A stretch of 64,000 nucleotides of DNA from assembly GCA_029060305.1 (NCBI GenBank), contig JAIDUG010000055.1:62001-126000 (forward strand), given 5' to 3'. A program made the translations under genes and the position numbers. The DNA is from Ruminococcus sp. Its GTDB lineage: Bacteria; Bacillota; Clostridia; Oscillospirales; Ruminococcaceae. The notes under the pieces were generated by a model. It was not told the DNA's origin and did not search any database. It saw nothing but the letters and a program-made list of their open reading frames with translations. Positions 55,576 through 63,062 of the stretch are shown here, piece after piece (the stretch's first letter is position 1; each line of letters begins with the position of its first letter).

Positions 55576-56994
55576 TTAATAATCTCCGGAAGTATCTTCC
55601 ATAAGTTTGAATTTTATGTCGTAATAAGTTACTTTGCCGTTCTTTTCGACGTGTGCACATTTTGCAGGTACTGTATCGCCTGCACCATATTTACTGCTTA
55701 TATTGTCGTAAAGTTCATCGTATGTCATAATAGGCGTACCGTCTATTTCAGTAATGAAATCTCCGGCTTTGAGGTCTGTATTTGCGATATCGCAGTCTTC
55801 ACTGATTGCGTCGATATAAACCCCTCCGAAGTCTTCGGGGATTTCAAATCCGAGTTCACTTTCAATCATAATGATTTTTTCTTCAGAAGCCATATCAATA
55901 AGCTGTATTCCTATTCTGAAACGTCCGCCGACAAAGCCTGTATCTATAAGTTCTTCAATGATTGGAAGAGCGTCATTTATTGTTATTGCAAATCCCAGTC
56001 CCTCAAAACTTGAGCTTACATATTTTGAAGAAGTTATACCAATAACCTGACCGTACATATTGACTAATGCACCGCCGGAGTTACCAGGACTTATATCTGC
56101 ATTGGTCTGAATACAGTTCATTTCAAAACCAGTAGAATCACTGCGGATTTTTCTGTTTACTGCTGAGATTATTCCGTCCGTTACGGTGTTGGAAAGTCCG
56201 GCAGGGTTTCCGACAGCTATTACCTGTTCGCCGACAATTGCCTCATCTGAGTTTCCGAGAACAGCGGGTACAAGATTGGCATTATCCACTTTTATGACAG
56301 CAATGTCCGTCTTTGAATCTCTGCCGATTATTCTTGCATCATAAACCTTATCGTCTGCTGTATGGATTGCGTGAAAACCGTCTGCATTAAGAACGTGAGC
56401 GTTAGTCACAATATATCCGTCTTCAGAGATTACAACCCCTGAACCAGTACCGGACATCTGCCGGCGTGTTTTGTCGGTATAGGTGTATATTTCAACTATT
56501 GAGTTCTTGACATATGCGGAAACACCCTCAATAGTATATTTTCCGTTTTCGTCAACAAAGTTACTTAAATCATTAGCACCGTTGGGTTTAGTCTGCTTGT
56601 ACATTACAACGTGATGTTGTTGTTTTATGTCGTCAATAACTTTCTGACTGTTGTATATGTCAGTTGTTATGCCGTAAATCGAAAGACCTACCGCAAGCAG
56701 TATGATTGCTATAAAAAGAAAAATAATAAACTTTTCACCGCTTGTATTTTTTCTTTTTCTGATACCGGAATTTATGTCGGGAGCAGGCGGTTCATAACCA
56801 TACATGAAATCCTGATAAGCTGTATAACTGTTGTTATCGGGAACAGTGTTATTATTGTTTATTGTGTTGTCGTTTACGGTGCTGTCTATATCGACGGTTT
56901 CGTTTTGTGGAATATCCTGATTGTCCTGTATGGGAGTATTTTGTGTTTCCTGTTCGGGAACATTGCCGGAAGTGTAGTTTTCTATGTCGTCCAT
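55576..56994 (-). CDS. HtrA/DegP-type serine protease
   Basis: Membrane-anchored protease of the trypsin fold that degrades damaged envelope proteins. An acidic Asn/Thr-rich N-terminus of about 80 residues is followed by one membrane segment (FIIFLFIAIILLAVGLSIYG), so the protease faces outside. The triad is intact: VTNAHVLN (His), DSKTDIAVIKV (Asp), SPGNSGGALVN (Ser). A PDZ domain follows (GGVYIDAISEDCDIANTDLK, DGTPIMTYDELYDNI). It follows the histidine kinase by 21 bases, which fits an envelope-stress regulon. Confidence 0.93.
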   Translation of the reverse strand: MDDIENYTSGNVPEQETQNTPIQDNQDIPQNETVDIDSTVNDNTINNNNTVPDNNSYTAYQDFMYGYEPPAPDINSGIRKRKNTSGEKFIIFLFIAIILLAVGLSIYGITTDIYNSQKVIDDIKQQHHVVMYKQTKPNGANDLSNFVDENGKYTIEGVSAYVKNSIVEIYTYTDKTRRQMSGTGSGVVISEDGYIVTNAHVLNADGFHAIHTADDKVYDARIIGRDSKTDIAVIKVDNANLVPAVLGNSDEAIVGEQVIAVGNPAGLSNTVTDGIISAVNRKIRSDSTGFEMNCIQTNADISPGNSGGALVNMYGQVIGITSSKYVSSSFEGLGFAITINDALPIIEELIDTGFVGGRFRIGIQLIDMASEEKIIMIESELGFEIPEDFGGVYIDAISEDCDIANTDLKAGDFITEIDGTPIMTYDELYDNISSKYGAGDTVPAKCAHVEKNGKVTYYDIKFKLMEDTSGDY

Positions 56995-57015
56995 AAATTC
57001 TCCTTTCTGTTTTCG

Positions 57016-58440
57016 TCATAAAAGATTCTGTTTTTCGGGGACTTGTATCTGAAATTCCGTGTACTCTCCGTAAACGCTTTTTACAACTATATTTCCGTTG
57101 TTTATATGGAGTATTTTCCGTGAAATCGAAAGTCCGAGACCGAGACCGGTAATATCTTTACCACGTGAAGAATCCGTTTTATAGAATCTGTCAAAAACCT
57201 GAGGTATTTCAGAATCTTTCAGACCCTCGCCGGTATTTCTTATTCCGACTATACACATTCCATTTTCTTTTTCAAAATGAAATGAGAGTTTGCCTCCGGT
57301 ATTGACGAATTTTACGGCATTTTCTATAAGGTTGTAAATAACCTGCTGTATGAGGTCGGGGTCTACTTCTGCAACAATTCTTTCGCTGTCAAGCTCCTCA
57401 ATTTCAAGATTTTTGGCTTCTATCTTCTTTTCAAACATAAAGACCGTTTTTATAACAAGGTCTGTGAGGTTTGTTTCCTGAAAATTAGGTTTAAGCGTAC
57501 CCGATTCAAAACGGCTCATATTTAGCATTGAACTTATAAGGATTTTCAGACGCTGTATTTCGTTTGAAACAATTACAAGATATTCGTTACGGCGGTTTTT
57601 CGGAATAGTGCCGTCAAGTATTCCGTCCACGAATCCGCCTATTGTAGTGATAGGCGTACGGAGTTCGTGAGATACATTTGCGATAAAAGTCTTGCTTGTT
57701 TCCTCGCTTGTCTCGACGTTTAAAGCAAGCATATTGATATATTTTACGGTTTCTTCCGGAAATACAGTATTATCAGGCTGTATTTTTTCGGAAAAATCCC
57801 CCTTTGAATATTGTTTCAGTATTCTTATTATGTCATTGGTGTACAGTGTATATTTATTGGCTCTTTTTTTGACAATAAAGTATGATAACAATATACTGAT
57901 TATTGCGATGACTGAATAAATCAGAAATATTTTCAGTGTGAACATACTGATATTATGTGTACTTCCGTAAAAGACCGCATATATTTTCACCGGAGACTCG
58001 TTGTTATGTTTCAGAATAAACTTGTTTCCATACAGTAAATACGGTTCTTCACTGGAAATGCTTTTGGAATTGATGTCAAGATATTCTCCGTTGTCAATAC
58101 AGGATTTTATGTCATTCTGTATGTACTGTTTGTTTTCGGGAGATTCTGACAAAATACATTTGCCTTTTTCGTCATATATATAAATCATTATATTATTTTC
58201 GTTCATAAAGATTCTGTGGAGTTTTCCGAAAACTTCACTGTTCAGACTGCCGGTATTATTATATTCTTCACTTATACAGCTTATGAAAAGATTGCTTGTT
58301 TTTCTGAGCTTGTCAAGTTCTGTTTGTTTATAGAATGATGAGCTGATACTGATTACGATAACTCCGAAAATAATTATTACAGACATTATAAGAAACAGAA
58401 AATAATGCAGGAGTTTTATATAGGAATTTCTGTTCTGCAA
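57016..58440 (-). CDS. Sensor histidine kinase
   Basis: 474 residues with two membrane segments (about 10-32 and 173-195) bracketing an outside sensor of about 140 residues. A HAMP-like linker leads to HisKA with the phospho-accepting His in FIANVSHELRTPITTIGG and a HATPase domain (DLIQQVIYNLIENAVKF, GIRNTGEGLKDSEI, GLGLGLSISRKI). The start is TTG at 58440, with AGAGGTG 7 bases upstream. It belongs with the response regulator upstream. A hairpin that may control it lies in the gap. Confidence 0.92.
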   Translation of the reverse strand: MQNRNSYIKLLHYFLFLIMSVIIIFGVIVISISSSFYKQTELDKLRKTSNLFISCISEEYNNTGSLNSEVFGKLHRIFMNENNIMIYIYDEKGKCILSESPENKQYIQNDIKSCIDNGEYLDINSKSISSEEPYLLYGNKFILKHNNESPVKIYAVFYGSTHNISMFTLKIFLIYSVIAIISILLSYFIVKKRANKYTLYTNDIIRILKQYSKGDFSEKIQPDNTVFPEETVKYINMLALNVETSEETSKTFIANVSHELRTPITTIGGFVDGILDGTIPKNRRNEYLVIVSNEIQRLKILISSMLNMSRFESGTLKPNFQETNLTDLVIKTVFMFEKKIEAKNLEIEELDSERIVAEVDPDLIQQVIYNLIENAVKFVNTGGKLSFHFEKENGMCIVGIRNTGEGLKDSEIPQVFDRFYKTDSSRGKDITGLGLGLSISRKILHINNGNIVVKSVYGEYTEFQIQVPEKQNLL

Positions 58441-58464
58441 AGAAAATCACCTCTGTTTAGTAAA

Positions 58465-58489
58465 ACAGGGGACGAAACAAGTCCCCTGT
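58465..58489 (-). terminator. Hairpin between response regulator and kinase genes
   Basis: ACAGGGGAC/GTCCCCTGT, 9-bp perfect, 7-base loop; on the minus strand TTTACTAA follows, weak for a terminator. Its 3' arm can instead pair with the kinase ribosome-binding site (see finding). Confidence 0.75.
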
Positions 58490-58508
58490 GATTTTATATT
58501 TTACGGAA

Positions 58509-59216
58509 TTATTCGTCTTCTTCGACTTCAAATTTATAGCCTACACCCCATACCGTTTTGAGATTCCATTTGTTTGAAACGCCCTCAAGTTTTTCACGCA
58601 GTCTTTTTATATGAACGTCAATAGTTCGTGAATCGCCGTAATATTCAAAGCCCCATACTTCGTCAAGAAGCTGGTCACGTGTGTAAACTCTGTTCGGATT
58701 GGAAGCAAGGTAATAGAGTAATTCCAGTTCTTTCGGTGGAGTGTCTATATTTTTTCCGTTGACTTTGAGCTCATAACGTGTCATATTTACGGAAAGTTTA
58801 TCATAACGCACCTCTTTTACTTCCGGCTCAAGATTTGCATTGCCCACACGTCTTGTTACGGCGTTGATACGTGCGATAACTTCCTTTGCATCAAAAGGCT
58901 TTACAATATAGTCGTCTGCTCCGAGGTCAAGACCTATGATTTTATCGATAGTTTCGCCTTTGGCTGTAATCATGATAATAGGTACATTTGATTTTTTACG
59001 GATTTCACGGCATACCTGCCAGCCATCCATACTGGGAAGCATTATGTCGAGCAGTACAATATCGGGCTTGAGAGCGTTGAATTTCACAACAGCTTCTGCA
59101 CCGTCATGTGAAAGAATTACACCATATCCGTCTTTTTCAAGATACAGTCTGAGTAAATCACATATATTCTTGTCATCGTCAACAATAAGAACCTTGAGAC
59201 TTTTTTCGTTTGCCAT
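58509..59216 (-). CDS. OmpR/PhoB-family response regulator
   Basis: 235 residues. Receiver domain: LIVDDDKN acidic pocket, phospho-Asp in DIVLLDIMLPSMDG, switch Thr in IMITAKG, Lys in GADDYIVKPF. The C-terminal winged helix (PPKELELLYYLASNPNRVYT, SRTIDVHIKRLREKL) binds DNA. Start at ATG 59216 (MANEKSLKVL), not at an earlier in-frame ATG that overlaps the promoter. The target genes likely include the downstream protease; that is inference. Confidence 0.94.
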   Translation of the reverse strand: MANEKSLKVLIVDDDKNICDLLRLYLEKDGYGVILSHDGAEAVVKFNALKPDIVLLDIMLPSMDGWQVCREIRKKSNVPIIMITAKGETIDKIIGLDLGADDYIVKPFDAKEVIARINAVTRRVGNANLEPEVKEVRYDKLSVNMTRYELKVNGKNIDTPPKELELLYYLASNPNRVYTRDQLLDEVWGFEYYGDSRTIDVHIKRLREKLEGVSNKWNLKTVWGVGYKFEVEEDE

Positions 59217-59255
59217 TTTATATACCCTCTTTCTTTGTTCGGAAATCTTAATAAT

Positions 59256-59284
59256 ATTATACTGCAAAATTTTGGGAATGTCAA
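59256..59284 (-). promoter_or_regulatory. Sigma-A promoter of the regulator-kinase-HtrA operon
   Basis: On the minus strand TTGACA, 17 bases, TATAAT: full consensus. Confidence 0.9.
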
Positions 59285-59348
59285 TCAAATTCTGAAATTA
59301 TCACACGAAAATCATATTTCATATATTATGGAAAATTTTCTGAAACAC

Positions 59349-59378
59349 TTGATTTTACAGTAGTTTACGTGTTATAAT
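59349..59378 (+). promoter_or_regulatory. Sigma-A promoter of the RING-finger gene
   Basis: TTGATT, 18 bases, TATAAT. Confidence 0.75.
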
Positions 59379-59416
59379 ATAATTCCGGAAACTGAAAAAG
59401 GACGGAGGTATATTCT

Positions 59417-60337
59417 ATGAATTTTACTGGTGAAAAATGTGTCTTATGCGGAAAGGTCTTTGAGGACGGCGACGACGTTGTAGTTTGTCCCGAATGTGGT
59501 TCACCACACCACAGGGAATGCTACAAAAAAGAAAACCGTTGTGCTAATTCCGAAATGCACGATACAGGGGAAAAATGGCAGAGAATAAGAATTGAGGAAA
59601 AAAAGACGGAAAAAAAGGAATGTCCTCATTGTGGCTTTCCTAACAATCCGCCGGAAAATCACCTTTGTATGATATGCGGTACAAATCTTGATAAAACTGA
59701 AAACAATGAGGATTTCACACCTGAAAATGAGGGCATTAATGTAAAACATAATACCGGCTTCAATCCTGATGAGGATATGGGCGGTGCTACTCTCAGGGAA
59801 ATTTCAATGTTTGTCGGAACAAATACTTTTTATTATATTCCTGTTTTCAAGAGAATGAAAGATTTAGGGTCAAAAATTTCTTTTAACTTTTCGTGTTTTC
59901 TGTTTCCGTCATTTTATTTTGCAAACAGAAAAATGTGGTTCTGGGCAGTGATTTCCGCAATAATAAGTGTATTGTTTAATCTGCCTATGTATGTAATCTT
60001 AATGGCTAATGAAGGAGTTTTTACCGACAGTATCACTAACATAATATACGAAAATCAGTATCTGCTTCAGGAACTTATTTCGATATGCAATTGGGGAACA
60101 TGGCTTTCAAGGGTTCTGATGTGTATTTTTGCAAACTGGATTTACTTTAAATTCTCTATAAAAAAACTTCGCCTTATCAAGAAAAGTACTCGCGGACGAC
60201 TGAATCCGAATCTGCTTATGGTAGTCGGTGGAGTGAAACCTTTAAATATTCTTTTAATTATACTTATTACACTTTCATTATCACTTATTGCAATGGTTGG
60301 TATAACAATGTTTCTTAATTTATTTGTGGTGATATAG
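59417..60337 (+). CDS. Prokaryotic RING-finger membrane protein
   Basis: 306 residues. An N-terminal treble-clef pattern C8-C11, C24-C27, H32-C35, C42 matches prokaryotic RING family 1. A second ribbon follows at about 68-90 (CPHCGFPNN...CMICGTN). After an acidic linker there are four or five membrane segments (MWFWAVISAIISVLFNLPMY, LSRVLMCIFANWIYF, ILLIILITLSLSLIAMVG), like the DUF2628 type. Bacterial RING fingers may bind metal or protein; E3 ligase activity is not implied. AGGACGGAGG precedes the ATG. Confidence 0.85.
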   Translation: MNFTGEKCVLCGKVFEDGDDVVVCPECGSPHHRECYKKENRCANSEMHDTGEKWQRIRIEEKKTEKKECPHCGFPNNPPENHLCMICGTNLDKTENNEDFTPENEGINVKHNTGFNPDEDMGGATLREISMFVGTNTFYYIPVFKRMKDLGSKISFNFSCFLFPSFYFANRKMWFWAVISAIISVLFNLPMYVILMANEGVFTDSITNIIYENQYLLQELISICNWGTWLSRVLMCIFANWIYFKFSIKKLRLIKKSTRGRLNPNLLMVVGGVKPLNILLIILITLSLSLIAMVGITMFLNLFVVI

Positions 60338-60348
60338 CAAGTTTACTA

Positions 60349-60377
60349 TTGACAAAAGCACCCTTTTACAGTACAAT
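60349..60377 (+). promoter_or_regulatory. Promoter of the CPBP protease gene
   Basis: TTGACA, 17 bases, TACAAT. The TTG of the -35 could be misread as a start codon of the downstream gene. Confidence 0.85.
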
Positions 60378-60411
60378 TATTCTATACTGTAAAATCGGAG
60401 GTGCTTTTTTA

Positions 60412-61377
60412 TTGAAAATAAAATCTGAAATGTTTAAAGAATCAGGGGAATCGTTGACTTCACCGTCATTGCCTGTACAGATATTTAAGTTTCTGATAGT
60501 ATTCCTTATAATATATATACTGGAAGCTATTATACCGTCAATAATTTCTATGGAGCCGATGATGCAGGAAATGCAGTCGCAAGGTATGCTGGACGATACA
60601 ACAAAAATCAGTTTGAAAGACTCTATGGAGACAGCGACTATAATTTCCGCATATCCGAAAATTATGATACCGTCATTATTATCAACAGTTTTCGGAACAA
60701 TCACAAGTATAATATATTGTAGAAATATTGAAGTACGTCCGGTAAGTTCAATGGGAGTAAGAAAAAGAAAACTCGTTCCGCACTATCTTATGGGACTTCT
60801 TGTTGGTGTTGTTATGATTTCGGCAATAACACTTCTCAGCGTTGCAACAGGTGTGAACAGTATTTCTATATGTAAGAATTTCAATACCGGAATAATATTA
60901 TTGTATCTGCTGGGATTTTTTGTACAGGGAATGAGTGAGGAATTTATTTTCCGTGGTTACTTTATGACGACAATAGGCGGTCATCATTCTTCATTTCTTG
61001 CTGTCGGAATAAGTGCTACAGCTTTTGCATTTGCACACATTTTCAACCCTGGATTCAATGTACTTTCTTGTATCAATCTTGTACTGTTCGGAGTATTTGC
61101 AGGTCTCTATATGATATGTTTCGACGATATATGGGGAGTATGTGCTATCCATTCTATGTGGAATTTTATGCAGGGTAATTTCTACGGTATCAGCGTAAGC
61201 GGTACTGGTGATACGGAATCTATTTTCCGTACAACTGCCCAGACTACAAAAGGCTGGTTAAGTGGCGGAACATTCGGAATAGAGGGAAGTATTTTTACTA
61301 CTATAGTACTTCTCACCGGAATAATTATCGTATTATTCAGAATAAGAAAAAATCAATCTGAAAAGGAACTGCGTTAA
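60412..61377 (+). CDS. CPBP-family intramembrane glutamic protease
   Basis: Membrane protease-like protein of the CAAX/ABI family. 321 residues from TTG 60412, with GGAGGTG 8 bases upstream. Active-site motifs: EEFIFRGYF (Glu-Glu...Arg), FAHIF and HSMWNF. About eight membrane segments. In Firmicutes such genes often accompany peptide or envelope stress functions; the substrate is unknown. The terminator overlaps its last codons. Confidence 0.9.
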   Translation: MKIKSEMFKESGESLTSPSLPVQIFKFLIVFLIIYILEAIIPSIISMEPMMQEMQSQGMLDDTTKISLKDSMETATIISAYPKIMIPSLLSTVFGTITSIIYCRNIEVRPVSSMGVRKRKLVPHYLMGLLVGVVMISAITLLSVATGVNSISICKNFNTGIILLYLLGFFVQGMSEEFIFRGYFMTTIGGHHSSFLAVGISATAFAFAHIFNPGFNVLSCINLVLFGVFAGLYMICFDDIWGVCAIHSMWNFMQGNFYGISVSGTGDTESIFRTTAQTTKGWLSGGTFGIEGSIFTTIVLLTGIIIVLFRIRKNQSEKELR

Positions 61378-61391
61378 ACAGTTCCTTTTTG
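61361..61391. terminator. Bidirectional terminator at 61.37 kb
   Basis: AAAAGGAACTG/CAGTTCCTTTT, 11-bp stem with CGTTAAA loop; it works for the CPBP gene and for the leftward hsp20. Confidence 0.92.
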
Positions 61392-61394
61392 TTG

Positions 61395-61817
61395 TTATTT
61401 TATTTCAAGTCTGCGTGAAACAGGTTCTTCATGTTTCTTTTTCGGCAAGTCGATTATCAGTACACCGTTTTTGTATTCAGCGTTTACGTGTTCTGTATCA
61501 ACGTCAGATACGTCAAAACTTCTTTTATAGGAATTGTAAGAACGTTCACGGCGAATATATTTGTTTTCCTTGTCGTCGTCTGAGGATTTTTTTCTTTCTG
61601 CTGAAATTACAAGGTATGAGTCTTTTATATCAATATTAATATCTTCTCTTTCAAATCCGGCGAGTTCAGCTTCCATAATATATTTATCGCCTGCATCTCT
61701 TATGTCAGTACGGCACGAATTAGTCTGCATTGTGTCACTGAAAAAATCTCTGTCAATGTCATTGAATACGTTAAAAAGAGTAAAAGGATTTCGTCCGAAC
61801 GGTGTTATTCCGTACAT
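61395..61817 (-). CDS. Small heat-shock protein Hsp20
   Basis: Holdase of the alpha-crystallin family, 140 residues. The alpha-crystallin core spans about 35-125: TDIRDAGDKYIMEAELAGF, DIKDSYLVISAERK and GVLIIDLPK (the conserved xIxI-type motif is not evident at the C-term; the end reads RRLEIK). GGAGG precedes the ATG. No CIRCE is visible; an inverted repeat in the upstream region may be an operator. Confidence 0.92.
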   Translation of the reverse strand: MYGITPFGRNPFTLFNVFNDIDRDFFSDTMQTNSCRTDIRDAGDKYIMEAELAGFEREDINIDIKDSYLVISAERKKSSDDDKENKYIRRERSYNSYKRSFDVSDVDTEHVNAEYKNGVLIIDLPKKKHEEPVSRRLEIK

Positions 61818-61882
61818 ATAAAATCGCCTCCGTTTGATTTTTTGTGGTAAGTGCCGTAATTATTATATGCTGTTTTCCGTAT

Positions 61883-61900
61883 GATATTCGTAAAAATATC
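61883..61900. promoter_or_regulatory. Possible operator upstream of hsp20
   Basis: GATATT-N6-AATATC palindrome near the -35 region of a weak minus-strand promoter (TATAAT on the minus strand nearby, no clear -35). Confidence 0.3.
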
Positions 61901-61951
61901 ACAAAAATAAAAAAGGCGAAACCATAAGAAGAATACGCATATAGAAGTAAT

Positions 61952-61983
61952 GCCCGAAAGTAGTTTTTCAACTGCTTTCGGGC
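61952..61983 (+). terminator. Strong plus-strand terminator without a matching gene
   Basis: GCCCGAAAG/CTTTCGGGC stem plus inner AGTT/AACT; TTATTTTAATT follows on the plus strand, no T-run on the minus strand. No plus-strand gene ends here. Confidence 0.7.
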
Positions 61984-62019
61984 TTATTTTAATTATTGTT
62001 TTATTCGCATAAATCTAAT

Positions 62020-62349
62020 TTATATTCCGAAATGTATCACAAACTTATTCTCTCTTTCAGCCTTTGAAAATAAAGATAACAATTCAGATAGATTATGATT
62101 ACTCCGAATAATTTCTATCATAGCACACAGAGATTCAGGAGGGATTAATGTTATTCCATAATAAGCTAAACCTGTTTCAGCTCTATCTAATGTATGCCAG
62201 TAACATTTCACTTCATTGAACTTTTTTAAAAGAGGAAGAATGTCATCATCATCTACTGAAATGCAATTATATTTTTGAGGTTCATAATGGTCATATCTTT
62301 TACTTCTTTGAGGTTGTATTTGCATTATACCAAAATCGTGTTTAGGCAT
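62020..62349 (-). CDS. Hypothetical protein
   Basis: A 109-residue soluble protein with no signal peptide. I do not recognise it. It contains an acidic turn (SVDDDDILPLLKKF), and the ending LLSLFSKAERENKFVIHFGI. I chose ATG 62349; a GTG nine bases upstream overlaps the AAGGTGA site. It has its own consensus promoter and stands alone, so regulated expression is likely. It resembles small immunity-like proteins in general style only. Confidence 0.65.
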   Translation of the reverse strand: MPKHDFGIMQIQPQRSKRYDHYEPQKYNCISVDDDDILPLLKKFNEVKCYWHTLDRAETGLAYYGITLIPPESLCAMIEIIRSNHNLSELLSLFSKAERENKFVIHFGI

Positions 62350-62386
62350 TTCAATCACCTTTTAAATTCCAATTTATCTTATTAAA

Positions 62387-62415
62387 ATTATACATCAGGA
62401 GAAGTTATATGTCAA
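62387..62415 (-). promoter_or_regulatory. Sigma-A promoter of the 62.0-62.3 kb gene
   Basis: On the minus strand TTGACA, 17 bases, TATAAT. Confidence 0.9.
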
Positions 62416-62432
62416 TAGAAACGCCTTATTAT

Positions 62433-63062
62433 TTATTCTTCAAAAAAAGTGCTTTTGTATTCTGCAACACGTGCCTTGTCGCCGTAACAGTCTATTTCAA
62501 TAATTTCACGTTTGAGCAGGTACTTTATTGAAGCAAACAACAGCGTAAAAGCAATTGCATTTGTAAATATACTGAAATATATTCTTATTTTCATTATATT
62601 ACCAAACATTCCGCCGAGCATTATACCTATACAGATAATGACGATTATTTCATAGATTTTCTTGTCGGGGTCAAGTGTAAGAAATGCGAAACATACTCCG
62701 GCTGAAAATACCGAATGTATTATAGCAAGAATCAATGAATAAGGTTCATAAAAATCAAGCCTGTATGAATTAAGCTCCAAGGTCATCATTACAGCTTCTG
62801 TAACGATATAAACGGAAAAACATATTTTCAACCAGTTACGCATACGGGCAGTCCGACTTATAAGTATGTCTGAAATAATAAGTGCGAAAAATCCTGAAAA
62901 TTCACATATATAAGCAGTAATTTCAAGGAATTTAACGAAACTGCTTTCGGGGTCGAAAATCAGATAATACAGATAACATACTGCACTGAACACTATAAAA
63001 AGAGCGTTTCCGACAAGTCCGAGGTTAAGCCCGATATTGAGCTTTTTATGCATATCCTCCAT
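62433..63062 (-). CDS. Multi-pass membrane protein of unknown function
   Basis: 209 residues with about six membrane segments (LGLVGNALFIVFSAVCYLYY, FSGFFALIISDILIS, ILAIIHSVFSAGVCFAFLTL, IIVICIGIMLGGMFGNI, IFTNAIAFTLLFASIKYLL). I do not recognise the family. Its ATG overlaps the purD stop, so it is coupled to purD, though a metabolic link is not evident. Confidence 0.75.
   Translation of the reverse strand: MEDMHKKLNIGLNLGLVGNALFIVFSAVCYLYYLIFDPESSFVKFLEITAYICEFSGFFALIISDILISRTARMRNWLKICFSVYIVTEAVMMTLELNSYRLDFYEPYSLILAIIHSVFSAGVCFAFLTLDPDKKIYEIIVIICIGIMLGGMFGNIMKIRIYFSIFTNAIAFTLLFASIKYLLKREIIEIDCYGDKARVAEYKSTFFEE

Noticed and set aside
60349..60411. TTG at 60349 as start of the CPBP gene
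   Set aside because: This TTG is the -35 hexamer of the promoter; the TTG at 60412 has the ribosome-binding site.
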